64,000 nt of DNA from the NCBI RefSeq assembly GCF_008831285.2, contig NC_045148.1:21695002-21759001 (forward strand), given 5' to 3'. The notes below the pieces were generated by a model. That model saw nothing but the letters and a program-made list of their open reading frames with translations, did no database searches and was not told where the DNA came from. The stretch comes from Nymphaea colorata (lineage: Eukaryota > Streptophyta > Magnoliopsida > Nymphaeales > Nymphaeaceae). The stretch's first letter is position 1. Each line of letters begins with the position of its first letter. The translations under genes were made by a program, and so were the position numbers. Below are positions 21,580 to 31,955 of the stretch, piece by piece.

Positions 21580-23667
21580 ATGGCACCACGAAAGGATAGA
21601 CAGGTTGCTACAGATGTTGAGTCCCAAGAGGTTACAGATGAGGGGGTAGCTGTTGTTACAGGGAAGGAAGTCACGCCTGTTTCTCTCAAATTCCTCAAGG
21701 ATATGATGATTCTGATGCGAGAGGACATCCGCCAGATGCGAGATGACAATCGCAGAATGGTGGAGCGCCTTGACAGCCTTGAGAGGGGAGTGCTTGAGAC
21801 TCCTCTTGGTGCCCCACCTTTGCCCCAGGCCACAGCTAGCCATGACGTACCGACCGCCTCGTATGAACAGCAAGGTGGAGTGACTGAATCTGCTATGCAC
21901 AGGACGCGCGATCAGATGCAGCAGAAGGCCACTCAGTCAGTCAGGTCGACAGAGGGGAAGGGGTTACTCTCCACGCCGACTAGAGAAGGCTGTAGTGTAC
22001 TTGCGGGAAGGTTCCTCAGTGCTTCTGAGCCCAGGCCACCTTTCAGTCAGCCCACAGTGGACGTTGAGGTCCCCAGCACTTCCTTTACCCAGCCACAGGG
22101 CAATTCTGAGACTTCTATACATCAGGTGCTTTTTGAAACGCAGCAGGCTAATGTGAAACCTATTCAAGCACCACATGGGGAGGAATTACTTTCTAAGCCA
22201 CCTAAGGTGACCGACTATGTCAGTACAGATCAACCGTCTCAAATGAGCTACGCTGAAATGGAATTTGATGAGGTTGAAGAAGAAGCTGCCCTAGAGCAGC
22301 CAGGGTCGCCTAGTGGTGAGTGCCACACAGTTACCAACCCCAGCCGCCCCAGGGCTATGCGCAGGGTAGGTTCCATTCAGTCTACAGGTGTGGTTGTTCT
22401 TCTGGATTCAGGGGCCACTCCTAACTATATCAGGACTGAGATTGCTCATAAGGTGGGCTACACGTTGACACCGCACGGACCTCTCACTGTTGTAGTTGGT
22501 AACGGTGCCCTTCTCACTTGCAGTTATGTTTGTAGAGCAGTGAATTTAGTAATGCAAGGGGAGTCATTTGTGGTTGATTTGTTGGTCTTACCTATTGAGG
22601 GGGCCGATGTTGTACTTGGGGTTATCTCAGTGGCTACAGATGTACCTCCTACGGCAGGTAATGATGTTGACCAGGTGCCTACATTGGGAATTGAATGCCC
22701 TATGTTTACCGAGACAAACCCGCGTGACTGGAATGTTAAAGTTGAGAGGTACTCTCTGTGCTTAGGGGTACCACCAGAGCACCAAGTCACCTATGCCATG
22801 CTTCGTCTTGAAGACCCTGAGTATAATTACGTGTATCAGAGTGGCGCAGTGGAAGCATGGCGGAAGCGTACAGCGATATGGGCAGATCAATTACCATCGC
22901 TTTTTGTTTTGGCCACCAAAGGCGAGCGGGATAGCTCTTCCATCTCGTTCCCCCTATCATTGTTGGAAGAGCAGCCAGAGGCTAGAGCGAAGCCACGTAA
23001 GAGGCAAGTTTATGATCGTGGAAAAGCCTCCCACACTAGTACATGGCCCGACGAGCTCCACAGACCGCGAGAGTCATTGTTAGCCTCTTTGGCAAGGGAC
23101 TATGGACCTCACCCCAGACGAGCTTGTTGGGTGCGTGAGTTAGGGAGCGAGACAGTCCATACCGTCCATCTTGTGGAAGGAAAAGAGAGACGTTTCCAGG
23201 GTACCTCAAGTGGAGGGGTTGAGGAGTTCGACCAGATCGCCCACAGGTTTCCTTACGTACGAGCTTGGGGACAAGCTCCAACTCAGCGGGGTGGATCTGA
23301 TACGTGCCTGTCTAGGAGTCCGTCGAGACAGGACGTGGGCGAGGCCACTGCTACTGCCGTTGAGCCCGTCGGGGGCGAAGGAGGCAACAGAGTGCCGTCC
23401 AGGACCGGCCAGACCTACACCGAGGGCTGCCGTTGTTGGCCACCTAGTGCCGAAGGTAGTGCCGATAGACGCGGGACAGCTAGCGTCGTCGGGTCTACGA
23501 CCAGGGCAGACACCGTCCACACCCGTCGAGCAAGGAAAGAGCCGATGACCGACCCGTGTTTCGAATTGTATATGGCTAACCCTTCGTGTGACAGGGACAA
23601 TGACGCACCCGGACCCAGCGGGACCAAGGAACTAGTTGGCACACGGCGCGATGGACGGATGCTGTAG
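21580..23667 (+). CDS. Single ORF of the gypsy element: coiled segment, retropepsin, pol tail
   Basis: ATG 21580 (MAPRKDRQ) lies shortly after the PBS and is the likely start of this 695-residue frame. Residues about 45-78 are charged and probably coiled, as in gag N-termini. A retropepsin-like motif VVVLLDSGAT has its Asp at residue 276, followed by GADVVLGV at the end of the fold. A gag-core-like stretch with NPRDWNVKVERY and LGVPPEHQV begins near residue 376, after the protease instead of before it. Near residue 548 EEFDQIAHRFPYV resembles the end of gypsy pol, and the frame changes relative to that ancestry just after it. No zinc knuckle, RT, RNase H or integrase is visible. The frame crosses into the 3' LTR and stops at 23667. 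It has no internal stop, which fits a young copy; whether it is translated is unknown. Confidence 0.8.
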   Translation: MAPRKDRQVATDVESQEVTDEGVAVVTGKEVTPVSLKFLKDMMILMREDIRQMRDDNRRMVERLDSLERGVLETPLGAPPLPQATASHDVPTASYEQQGGVTESAMHRTRDQMQQKATQSVRSTEGKGLLSTPTREGCSVLAGRFLSASEPRPPFSQPTVDVEVPSTSFTQPQGNSETSIHQVLFETQQANVKPIQAPHGEELLSKPPKVTDYVSTDQPSQMSYAEMEFDEVEEEAALEQPGSPSGECHTVTNPSRPRAMRRVGSIQSTGVVVLLDSGATPNYIRTEIAHKVGYTLTPHGPLTVVVGNGALLTCSYVCRAVNLVMQGESFVVDLLVLPIEGADVVLGVISVATDVPPTAGNDVDQVPTLGIECPMFTETNPRDWNVKVERYSLCLGVPPEHQVTYAMLRLEDPEYNYVYQSGAVEAWRKRTAIWADQLPSLFVLATKGERDSSSISFPLSLLEEQPEARAKPRKRQVYDRGKASHTSTWPDELHRPRESLLASLARDYGPHPRRACWVRELGSETVHTVHLVEGKERRFQGTSSGGVEEFDQIAHRFPYVRAWGQAPTQRGGSDTCLSRSPSRQDVGEATATAVEPVGGEGGNRVPSRTGQTYTEGCRCWPPSAEGSADRRGTASVVGSTTRADTVHTRRARKEPMTDPCFELYMANPSCDRDNDAPGPSGTKELVGTRRDGRML
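23284..23297 (+). other. Weak polypurine tract before right LTR
   Basis: The bases CAGCGGGGTGGATC precede the TG of the right LTR. The GCGGGGTGG core is the best candidate for the plus-strand primer although it is interrupted by pyrimidines. Confidence 0.5.
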
Positions 23668-26600
23668 GAGGACGGCTCAGACGCGGCCATGCTCGTGATG
23701 AAGACCACCCTTCCTGAGTCAGGGTGGAGTGGGTTCACACCCAGCTCGAGCGTCTCGACTAACCCCGCCCTTGGAACGGGCGTTGATGGACTTGGGTGAC
23801 CGTGCGAAACGGTTTTCCTTTCGTGTTGTCCATATTTTTACTTATTTTTACTTAAATCTTTTATTGTTGTAACCTATTGGATTGTGAATCGGTTCGGCCA
23901 GATGGAACCGGTTCGGCTGAGCGAACCGGCTCAGTCATGCGTTAAAACGCATGAACCTCACTGTACAGGATATACATGTTTTATGAAGAACCTGGTTTCT
24001 CTCTCCTCTCTCGCGATTTTCTCTCTCCTCCCAACCGAGGGCTCACGCTCGCCATGGCGAGGGTTGTCTCCCCCGCTTCTCTCTCTCGCGTCCCTACCTC
24101 CTGACGCCTCTTCCTCTCCTCGATCCTCAGCTTCTTCTATCTTTCTCATGCATCCCTTACCTCCGATGCTTTCTTCAGATTTCCCCCGTGAGGTCCAAGC
24201 TTCTCCTGTCGCCCTCCACTGCAGCTAAATGCTGCTGCTTCACCCGCAGCCTCCACCGCATCACCTCCTCCTAACCAGCCTGCAGATCTGCTCAGCGTCA
24301 CCAAGGGACAACGCCGTGGCTTCTGCCCCTCTTGGCGACGCCGTGGATCATCCCTGAGAAGGATCTGGCTGCCCACAGCTGCCAAGGAAACCCCAATGAA
24401 GTCAGACGCACGCGGGCTGCTGTCCGCCCCTGTTCATGCCTCATCTTCCTATCCAGCCTGCTGAATCCCTTCCATCTGAACCAGGGACCATCGCCGTTGG
24501 CTTCTGCTCCTCTGGGCGACGCTATGGCTCACCTCTAAGCAGGACCCGACAGCTCAAAGAGGCTGAAAACCCCACCCGACGGATTTCTGATCTCTCAGGC
24601 TGCTGTCCGCCCCTTTCAACGCCTCCTCCACCCGACAGGCAGCTGATGCTCTTCCATCTGAACCAAAGGACCTCGCCATTGCCTTCCTCACCTCTGGGCG
24701 ATGCCGTGGGACCTCACTGAAGAAGATCCGACAGCTCCAAGCGACTGAGAAGCCTCCTGCCGGAATTCTTAGATCACTGGCGGATGTCCGCCTCTTTCAG
24801 CGTCTCCTCCACCCGAACAGATAGCTGAGGCGTTCCTATCTGATCCAGGGGACCACGCCGTTGCCTTCTTCAGCCCTGGGCGACACCATGAATCAATTCT
24901 GGGGAGGATTCGATCATCCACCGCTGCCAAGAGACCCTCCGACGGAAACGAGACCTCGCTGGTGGCGCTCCCTGTGAACTCCGCCTGATTCCCAGCTGGT
25001 TCCCCTGTTTGCGATAGCTATTTGGGGGAAAACCCCAAATCGGGTGAAGGATCTTCTCCTTCCTCTTTCTCTGGTTGCTGATCCTCGTTTCTGCCCGTGG
25101 ACTGCACGAACTGAAGGCTGGAACTGGTTGCGGGGTTGAGCCGTGAGGAAGAAGAAGGTCAGTGCTCTGCCGTGAGCTCTGTTTTCTGTAACAGGCCAGA
25201 TCCTAATCCTTCCAACGACTGGATCTTGGGGTGGGCTGTTGCCCCCCATACTCTGGGCGTCCCAACGTAATGCTCATGGCCTCCTGCCCACCAAGTTTCA
25301 GCCTCATCCGCCACCGGATTGAGCTGCTGTGAATTTCTGAAGGTCGCTCCCCTGTTCTGCCGTTTCTCCCCTGTTTCGGGTATCAGTCCAGCAGCTTGAG
25401 GGAACAACGACTGGACCTTAGGGTGGGATTTTGCCCCCCATCTTTTGGGCGTCTACAGATAGGTATCCCAGGCAGCTGCACACCAAATTTCAGCTCAATC
25501 CGAGCTTCGAGCGATTTTTGGTGAATTTTGCAAGGTTGAGCTCCCCTGTCCTGCGCCTGAAGTTGAACTGAGCCTCTGCCGCCTGTAACAGTTCCGAACT
25601 TAAATCCTTCAACGACCCTGCCTTGGGGTGGGCATTTGCCCCCCAAACTTGGGGCGTCCCTTTGTATCTATCCTGGCGACCTTCCTACCAAGTTTCACCT
25701 CCATCCGACGCCGGGGTGAATTTTTGGGATTTTTCGAAGGTCTGCTGCCCTGTTCAATGACAGAGGGTCTTCCAGCAGCCTGTCGCCTGTGACAGTCCAG
25801 GGGCTTCTCCAGGGGCTTGAACTCGCATGCTGGGTTCTTTCCAGCTCCACCGTGGCCCATCCTCGGATAACTATCCGGCAGGGCTGCTGTCCAAAACTCG
25901 GCTCAATCGGAAGTTCTATGATTTATGGAGACCTTCGGAAGCGGCTAGACCCCTGTCCACGCCCTTGAACCTGAGCACGCCAGTCTCGACCGTGGAAAGT
26001 GGAGCACTTGCTGCCCTGCAGCGCGCCTGCGCCGGCTTTAAACGGCGCTTGCCTCACCCCACTGACGTCTGCTCCCGGGGTTTATATTCGCACACGGTGA
26101 CGCTTCTCTACTCCTTGGGACTGTTCTTGCTTGTTGATTACCCATTGACTGCTTGGCTTTCTATTGTGAGGGCTGCTCGACGAGCCGCTAGGTACCAGCC
26201 GTGAGGAGCTAGGAGCAAAGGCTGCTTGGCAGCGCGCGTGCACCGGCGTTAATCGGTGCCTGCCTCACCCCTTACGTTCGCTCCTGGGGTCCCTATTGCC
26301 GTCTGGTGAAGCTCCTCTACTCTCGCCTCCTTTATTCCTGTAAATTGTGTTCTTGGTAATTGCCCTGCTGCTTGTGTTTGAGGGCGTTTCCAAGGAGCGA
26401 CAGGGGGCGTGAAGGAAGCTGGTACTCGCCTGATTCGCCGTCCGTTGCTGGATACCGAGGGCCTTGGTCTTCTGCCCTTGGTCGTGCCGCTGGGCTAGCC
26501 CCAGCGAGGTTTGCCTCACTCTCCCCCTATAGAACGGGGTGGGTTTACTCGCTTTCAGCCTTAACTGTGAACCAACCTAGGGCTGGGGAATGGTTTGTAC

Positions 26601-26899
26601 GCATAGGCATGAATGAATGGTTTGTGGAGTGAGGCTGAGGGCATTCTTGTACGCAACGGTTGTAAGGCCTTGAACCCATCTGTGTAGTAGGTTCAGACCT
26701 AGAATAGGCGGGGAAAAGCCCTTCTTGTACCTTTACCCTTGGGGATTCACTGGATTTGTCCCCAGTGGGGTAGACATTGAATTGTAATCTTGGTATCTTC
26801 GGCACCGAAAACATTCCAGAAGAGATATTGGGAGGTCAGGACGGCAGCGCAGTCTGGGTTTTCTGGGCAGCTACAGTGCCCGCAGCTTGCGTCCTACCA
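23298..26899 (+). repeat. Right LTR of gypsy element
   Basis: 3602 bp, TGATACG to CCTACCA, aligned without gaps to the left LTR. Single-base differences include positions 18418/23813, 18585/23980, 20262/25657 and 20643/26038. Followed by the target duplication GATTC. Confidence 0.96.
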
Positions 26900-26904
26900 G
26901 ATTC

Positions 26905-27460
26905 CAAGCTCTTAGTTAGAGGGCTCAAGGAGTTCCTCAAAGGTTAGCTTATACCCAAGGATCAAGATGTGGGGGTATGTATAAAAAGAAATAAAGCCAA
27001 AATTCAACGTTTGAAAGAGTTTTAATTTTTCAAGATTTCTCATGAAATTTTCATTTTTTGAATTATTTTTATTTTTATTTTGTTTTATATGTTTTGACTT
27101 GTGGAGATTAGCCCTTGGGCCAGCAAACACCCTTTGGAGGACATTGACAAGTGCTTGATGGGGCCGTGCACTCTCAACCATAGCACTCGATAGCACCGTG
27201 CACCCTAGGCCAGAGTGCACCACAGGCCCTGCACCCTATGCCAGAGCACTTAGTAGTGCACCAAGTGCTCTAGGCAGTGCACCAAGCGCTGCCAAAACAT
27301 GGCGCAAGGGGGGAAATTGAGGGTGCCCTTTGCCCCCTGCTATCCCAGGTAGGTCCCATCCAAAAAAAAAAAAAAGTTTAACGACAAAAATATGTAATTC
27401 TTTTAAGAGGTAAAATATTCCTTTTATAAAGCGGATCTAGCTTTATTTTTTATGATTACA
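26905..27460. other. Intergenic with GTGCAC-rich patch
   Basis: Continuation of the gypsy target sequence. Around 27130-27300 the words GCACC, AGTGCACC and AGAGCAC recur on both strands in a GC-richer patch; this looks like an old repeat. No gene recognised. Confidence 0.45.
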
Positions 27461-28012
27461 GGTCCCTTTTCGATCCAAATCTAATTTCCTTGAATGGGAA
27501 GGTCCCAGATCGATGTTGAAGGTTGGATGATGGATTAGATAGGTGCTTAGGCTTGAAATATGGATTGTACATCCAGATTTGGATTATAAAGCTGAGTCGA
27601 ATTGAAAAGCGATGGGGAGCAATGATGTTGAGAATTGATCCTTGGGCTTGATTCAAACATTTGAGTCTGAAATATTTCTTTTTATCTAGATTTTTTATTT
27701 TTTGATCTAATCTAGACCTGTGGGCAATTTTGTGAATCTATTTTCCTATTTTGGGCCTGATTTTGATTCTCCAGTCTATAAGAGTTTTTAACCTTTTTTT
27801 TATCTAGGGCATGATTTTGGATCTGTAGGTTGGAATTAGATTTGGATCTGGACCTGAGGTTCCAGTTTGGATCTGAAACTCTGAATTTGGATCTGAATTT
27901 GGCACTAAGGCTTCGTTTTAGATCTAGAGCTCAGTTTTAGATCCAGATTGGGATCTAGGGATCTATTTTTTTTTTATCTAAAGTTGGGATTTCGATCCAA
28001 ATCTGGATCTAA
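27461..28012 (+). repeat. Degenerate GATCTGGATTTG minisatellite, copy A
   Basis: Begins TACAGGT, with GATCTGGA, TTTGGATCTGA and GATCTAG-like words recurring at irregular spacing. The block matches 43290-43795 in the same orientation over its length. A similar repeat in reverse orientation lies at about 50700-50925. Confidence 0.75.
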
Positions 28013-28013
28013 G

Positions 28014-28900
28014 GCTTGGCTTTTGGATCTTGACTTGGGAGTTTGGATTCGGTTTAGATCTAGATTTGACATGGATTATCAGCCTAGATTGAGGTAGGGC
28101 CTGGGTTGGAAGTTTACATTTAAATTCAGATGAGTTCCAAAATATAGTTGGTAACCAAATTAGAGGGTAATTGGATCAGAACTGCGATAAATTGAAGTAT
28201 TTGGGACCCAAAATTGTTGAAAATAATTGTGAAAACGCTAGATATATATTAACCTTCAAAATTTGGGGGTAATTACAGGTTCAGCCAATTTATTAGGATC
28301 CAGTAGAATGTCAATGGGGATCTATCAAGAGAATATTAAGATTCTTAATAGCTACTGTTCATTATGGTCTAATCTTCAAATTTCAAACCACCCAAGAACA
28401 AAGAAGTTCATATGTATAGCGATGCGGATGGGGCGGAATGACCAAATGTTCGATCGATGGTCAACATTTATGCAGCCTTCTTGGGACTGAATTTTGTTGC
28501 AGGAAGTTCAAAGGAACAGCAAGTTGTTTCTCAGTCTAGCATAGAGGCTGATCGAACGTCATGCAGTGGCCAACATAGCAGATGATGCAACGTGGTAAAC
28601 AGTTTTCTAGTTGAACTTGGAATAAGAACAAAAAAGTCTGCCATCCATATGGTGTGACAATGTGAGTGCAAAATATTTTCCAACTTTTTCATAAGCTCTC
28701 ATGACTATCATGTTACTCGAAGCAAGCTTAGCATAAGAGCATCCTTATCGGCCCAGCACCTAAGGGTTTGGTACCTCTTTCTTGGATAGAAAGAAAGTTG
28801 TGTGTACCATGGGCACGTTACGCACTAAAGGATGGAAGGACATTTTGGTCATTTGTTTAAAAAAAACGTCCTTTACAATCCTTTTATGGGCAAGAATGAG
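28014..28900 (+). mobile_element. Copia RNase H fragment in a dispersed repeat
   Basis: From 28014 the sequence matches 50928 onward closely. In shifted frames it reads RILRFLK-like and YSDADGAE words, then AAFLGLNFVAGSSKEQQ and a SSIEAD word, matching the copia RNase H signature (YSDADWAG, SSTEAEY). It carries stops and indels and has lost the part after RNase H that 51600-51690 keeps. At 28727-28746 it holds the empty version of the site occupied by a MITE at 51756. The repeat truncates the intron of LRR-RLK copy 3 near 28912. Confidence 0.8.
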
Positions 28901-28912
28901 AATGGGAGCCCA

Positions 28913-31768
28913 TTAATTTCACTTATTAATCTGTTTTTTCTCTTTTTCATAATAAAATTCAAGTAATCAGTAGTCAACGGGTTGGTAATCTAAAATTAAA
29001 GCTTGATATTATGAAATTATGGATGTTGATAGAACTTCCTCTCCATTGTAAGCAGGACCAAGTCGTCTAAGAAGCAGCTCAAGCATAGAATTTATGATAG
29101 GACAAAGAGTTGGTACCTGGTGCAATGTATCCGGTGGTTGCAAGGGTGCTTGTAAGAGTTGAAGATTTGTGACCAACTAGCATCTTTGCAATGCCAAAGT
29201 CACCAACATGTGCTGTCATGTTCTCATCTAGAAGAACATTACTTGGCTTTAGATCACAATGAACTATAGTCTCCCAGCAACCATGGTGAAGATATTCTAG
29301 AGCAGCATCAATCATGACATCCAATCTTTGGAAGAGACTCAAGTGATGGCTACCTGAATGTAGACAGACTTCTAGGCTCCCAAGGGGCATGTATTGGAGT
29401 ACTAAAGCCTTGAAATCTGCACTTGAGCAAGATGTGATGACTCTAAGAATGTTTTGGTCTAATTTGATACATCACATTGCATTCAATGTCAAAATTTTTT
29501 TATTCTCCATCAAAAAACAAGTTTAGGACGTTAACAGCCACTGTTGTTCCATCTATTAAAATTCCTTTATACACTGAACCCAAGCTTCCATTCCCCAAAA
29601 AATTTGCAGCGCTGAAATTGTTTGTCGCTTGAGATAACATTTTGTTTCTGATCACTGGGAGGGCAATTCCACGAAATCTTTCAACCTCCTGATCATGTTT
29701 CTCCAACCCCCTCTTTCTATATTTTGCGACAAAAATGATTATCCAAACAATGAGTACAAGTGCAAAGCCCCCACTTGCTAAAAAAAATATCAACTCTGGG
29801 CATGTTGACATTCTTGTGCTTCTTCGCTCCATCTGAACATACTGGCACATGGAATTTGGGAGCTCCACATAGTGCATAGTTCCCTAGGAACGACTCGGCA
29901 GAAAGGTCTGCAAACTTTCCACCACTTGGAATCTCTCCTTCCAATAGATTGAAGGATAAGTCCAAGACCTGGATGTTCTGAAGTTTCTCCAACGATTTTG
30001 GTATGTCACCGGAAAGCTTGTTATGAGAAAGGTCAATAGTGTCAAGGTTTAACATGTGATCAATTTGTTCAGGAATATGACCATCAAATGTGTTCCAAGA
30101 GAGATTCAAATACTCTAACATTTGGAGCTTTGATAATGACGTAGGCAACTCTCCACTCAACTTGTTTGCAGAGATATCAGTGATGTCCGTCGCGGCTAAA
30201 TTTCCGAGATTCAAAGGGAGGTGACTAGTGAAAGAGTTGTCTTGCAAGTATAAAACCAAAAAGTCCTTCAACTCACAAAGACCAGGTGGTGGTGTTGATT
30301 TCAAATTGTTTGAGCTCAGATCCAGCCATTGCAAACTAGTGAGATTGTTTATAGAGCTTGAAATTGACCCAATTAGCATGTTGTGTCCAATATAAAAAAC
30401 ATATATGCGGACCAACTGGTAGATTGATAGTGGGATTGGGCCTTCTAGTGCATTGTTATCAAGAAACAGCTGCTGTAAGCTGTGCATCTGTCCTATATTT
30501 GGTGGAATGAGCCCTTTTATTTTGTTCAAACTCAAATCTAGGGCAATTAACTTGGTCAAGTTGGCTAAAGCCAGTGGGATAGTACCTTCAATCAGATTAA
30601 AGGAAAGCTGAAGTTTCAACAAGGTGGCTGTCAGATTTCCAACAGAGGCCCGGAAGAATGGCATTCAGAAGGTTTTTTGATAGATGAACTTCCTCTAGCA
30701 GTCGACGGTTGGTCAAGGATGTGAGAATAGATAGCTCATGGTTGCCAGGGACACTGGTCAACCTATTTCTGTAGATGTGCAGGCGCCTGAGTTTTGACAG
30801 ATACCTAATTCTAATGGTATCAGACCACTAAATTTATTGTTTTCTGCAGTAAGAACTCTAAGGCTTGTAGCATTACAAAGAGAAGCCGAGAGAGGACCAT
30901 CAAAATTGTTTTCACCCATATAGAGCTGTTGGAGATTGGGCAGGAAGTGGCCAGCATCTTTTGGGAGATGCCCTGCCAGTTGATTGGTCGTGAAACCCAA
31001 ACCCCAAAGGTCGGATAGGTTAAACAAGGTCTCAGGCAGTGCACCAGTGAGATTGTTCATTTGCACGTCAAAGCCGATCAAGTGAGTTGGGTGTCCCAAC
31101 TCAGGAGGAATGTTCCCCTGTATCTGATTTTGGCCAATATTAAACTACTCCAGTTTTGTGAGATTAGCCAACACAACTGGAATACTGCCGCTGAGCCTAT
31201 TACCACCGATGCTTAAGAGTTCGAGTTCTCGCAAACTGCCTAGAAACTATGGGATGCTTCCATAGAATTGGTTATCTACTTCTTGCAGTATTTGGAGACC
31301 TCTACAATGGCTCAGTGTTTGTGGGATCAACCCCTCAAAATTGTTTTTCCTTATAGAAAGATATTCTAACTGAGGGAGGCGACTAAAACCAATGGGAGGA
31401 TGGCCATGGAAACTGACATCTGTAAGATCAAGAACCTGTAAGAGGGAGAGATTGCTGATGTATAGAGAGAGAGTACCTTCAAGTGCTGTGTAGCTGAAAT
31501 TCAGACCATCGACCCTTTGTGAACGAGGACAGCATGAAACTCCATTCCACTCACAGAAGGAAATATTGGGACTCCAATTTGATAACACATTATAAGGGTC
31601 TTTAGTGACAAGGGAATTGAAAGACAGCAATGCGAATTGATCAATCCCGTTGCTTAGAGAAACATGGGCTGAGGGCACCTCCTTTTGGCTGAGAACCACA
31701 ATCAAGGTGAAGGAAGAAAAACACAAAAGAAAGACAAGCGACTGAGGTGACTGACCGGTGGTTGTCAT
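28913..31768 (-). pseudogene. LRR-RLK copy 3, no second exon
   Basis: Reads leftward from ATG 31768 (MTTTGQSPQ; an upstream in-frame ATG at 31795 is less likely because copy 1 starts at the equivalent codon). Signal peptide, LRRNT with FCEWNGVSC, then about twenty LRRs. Stops occur near 31249 and 31144, and a damaged stretch at 30670-30800. LRRs continue 29890-30664 and end with the cap FLGNYALCGAP. A frameshift near 29800 separates the LRRs from the membrane segment (FALVLIVWIIIFVAKY). The kinase loop reads GNGSLGSVYKG and the catalytic lysine is replaced: VAVN instead of VAVK. Catalytic region 29117-29390 reads HCDLKPSN and GDFG. The exon ends at 29117; the intron runs to about 28912, where homology stops, so exon 2 is absent. 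Most complete LRR domain in the window. Confidence 0.93.
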
Positions 31769-31955
31769 GCCTGTCAAATTTGTTATGTAGAACATGCACG
31801 AACAGAAGAAGAAGCTAGGTCTTTAATTTATGTATGGATTCACTTCTAGAAAATTTGTGAGTTTCTTTACAAATTGAAGAAAACTCAGGTCTATTGCTTT
31901 GGAACATATTGCTTCACAATTCCAAATCCATCTGCACGACTAATGATTACATCAA
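31769..31955 (-). promoter_or_regulatory. Promoter-proximal flank of copy 3
   Basis: Reverse complement matches the 5' flank of copy 1 (about 455-609), with shared ATTTGGAATTGTGAAGCAAT, TTCTAGAAG and ACATAAATTAAAGACC words. Homology is lost further upstream. Confidence 0.55.

Larger units (their letters stand above)
17903..26899 (+). mobile_element. Young non-autonomous Ty3/gypsy-type LTR element
   Basis: 8997 bp: LTR 17903-21504, PBS 21506-21517, interior 21505-23297, LTR 23298-26899, exact GATTC duplication. Both LTRs are 3602 bp, with about 22 substitutions counted by eye and no length change (about 0.6%), so insertion was recent. The interior is only 1793 bp and has one open frame with a retropepsin motif and a relic of the pol C-terminus, but no reverse transcriptase, RNase H or integrase. 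Very long LTRs, a methionine tRNA site and a pol tail like WEEFDQIA-RFP suggest a chromovirus of the Tekay/Del type, though with no RT this is inference. It is much more GC-rich than its surroundings. It would have to move with proteins from a full-length relative; 36922-42171 is a diverged LTR of the same general type. Confidence 0.95.
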
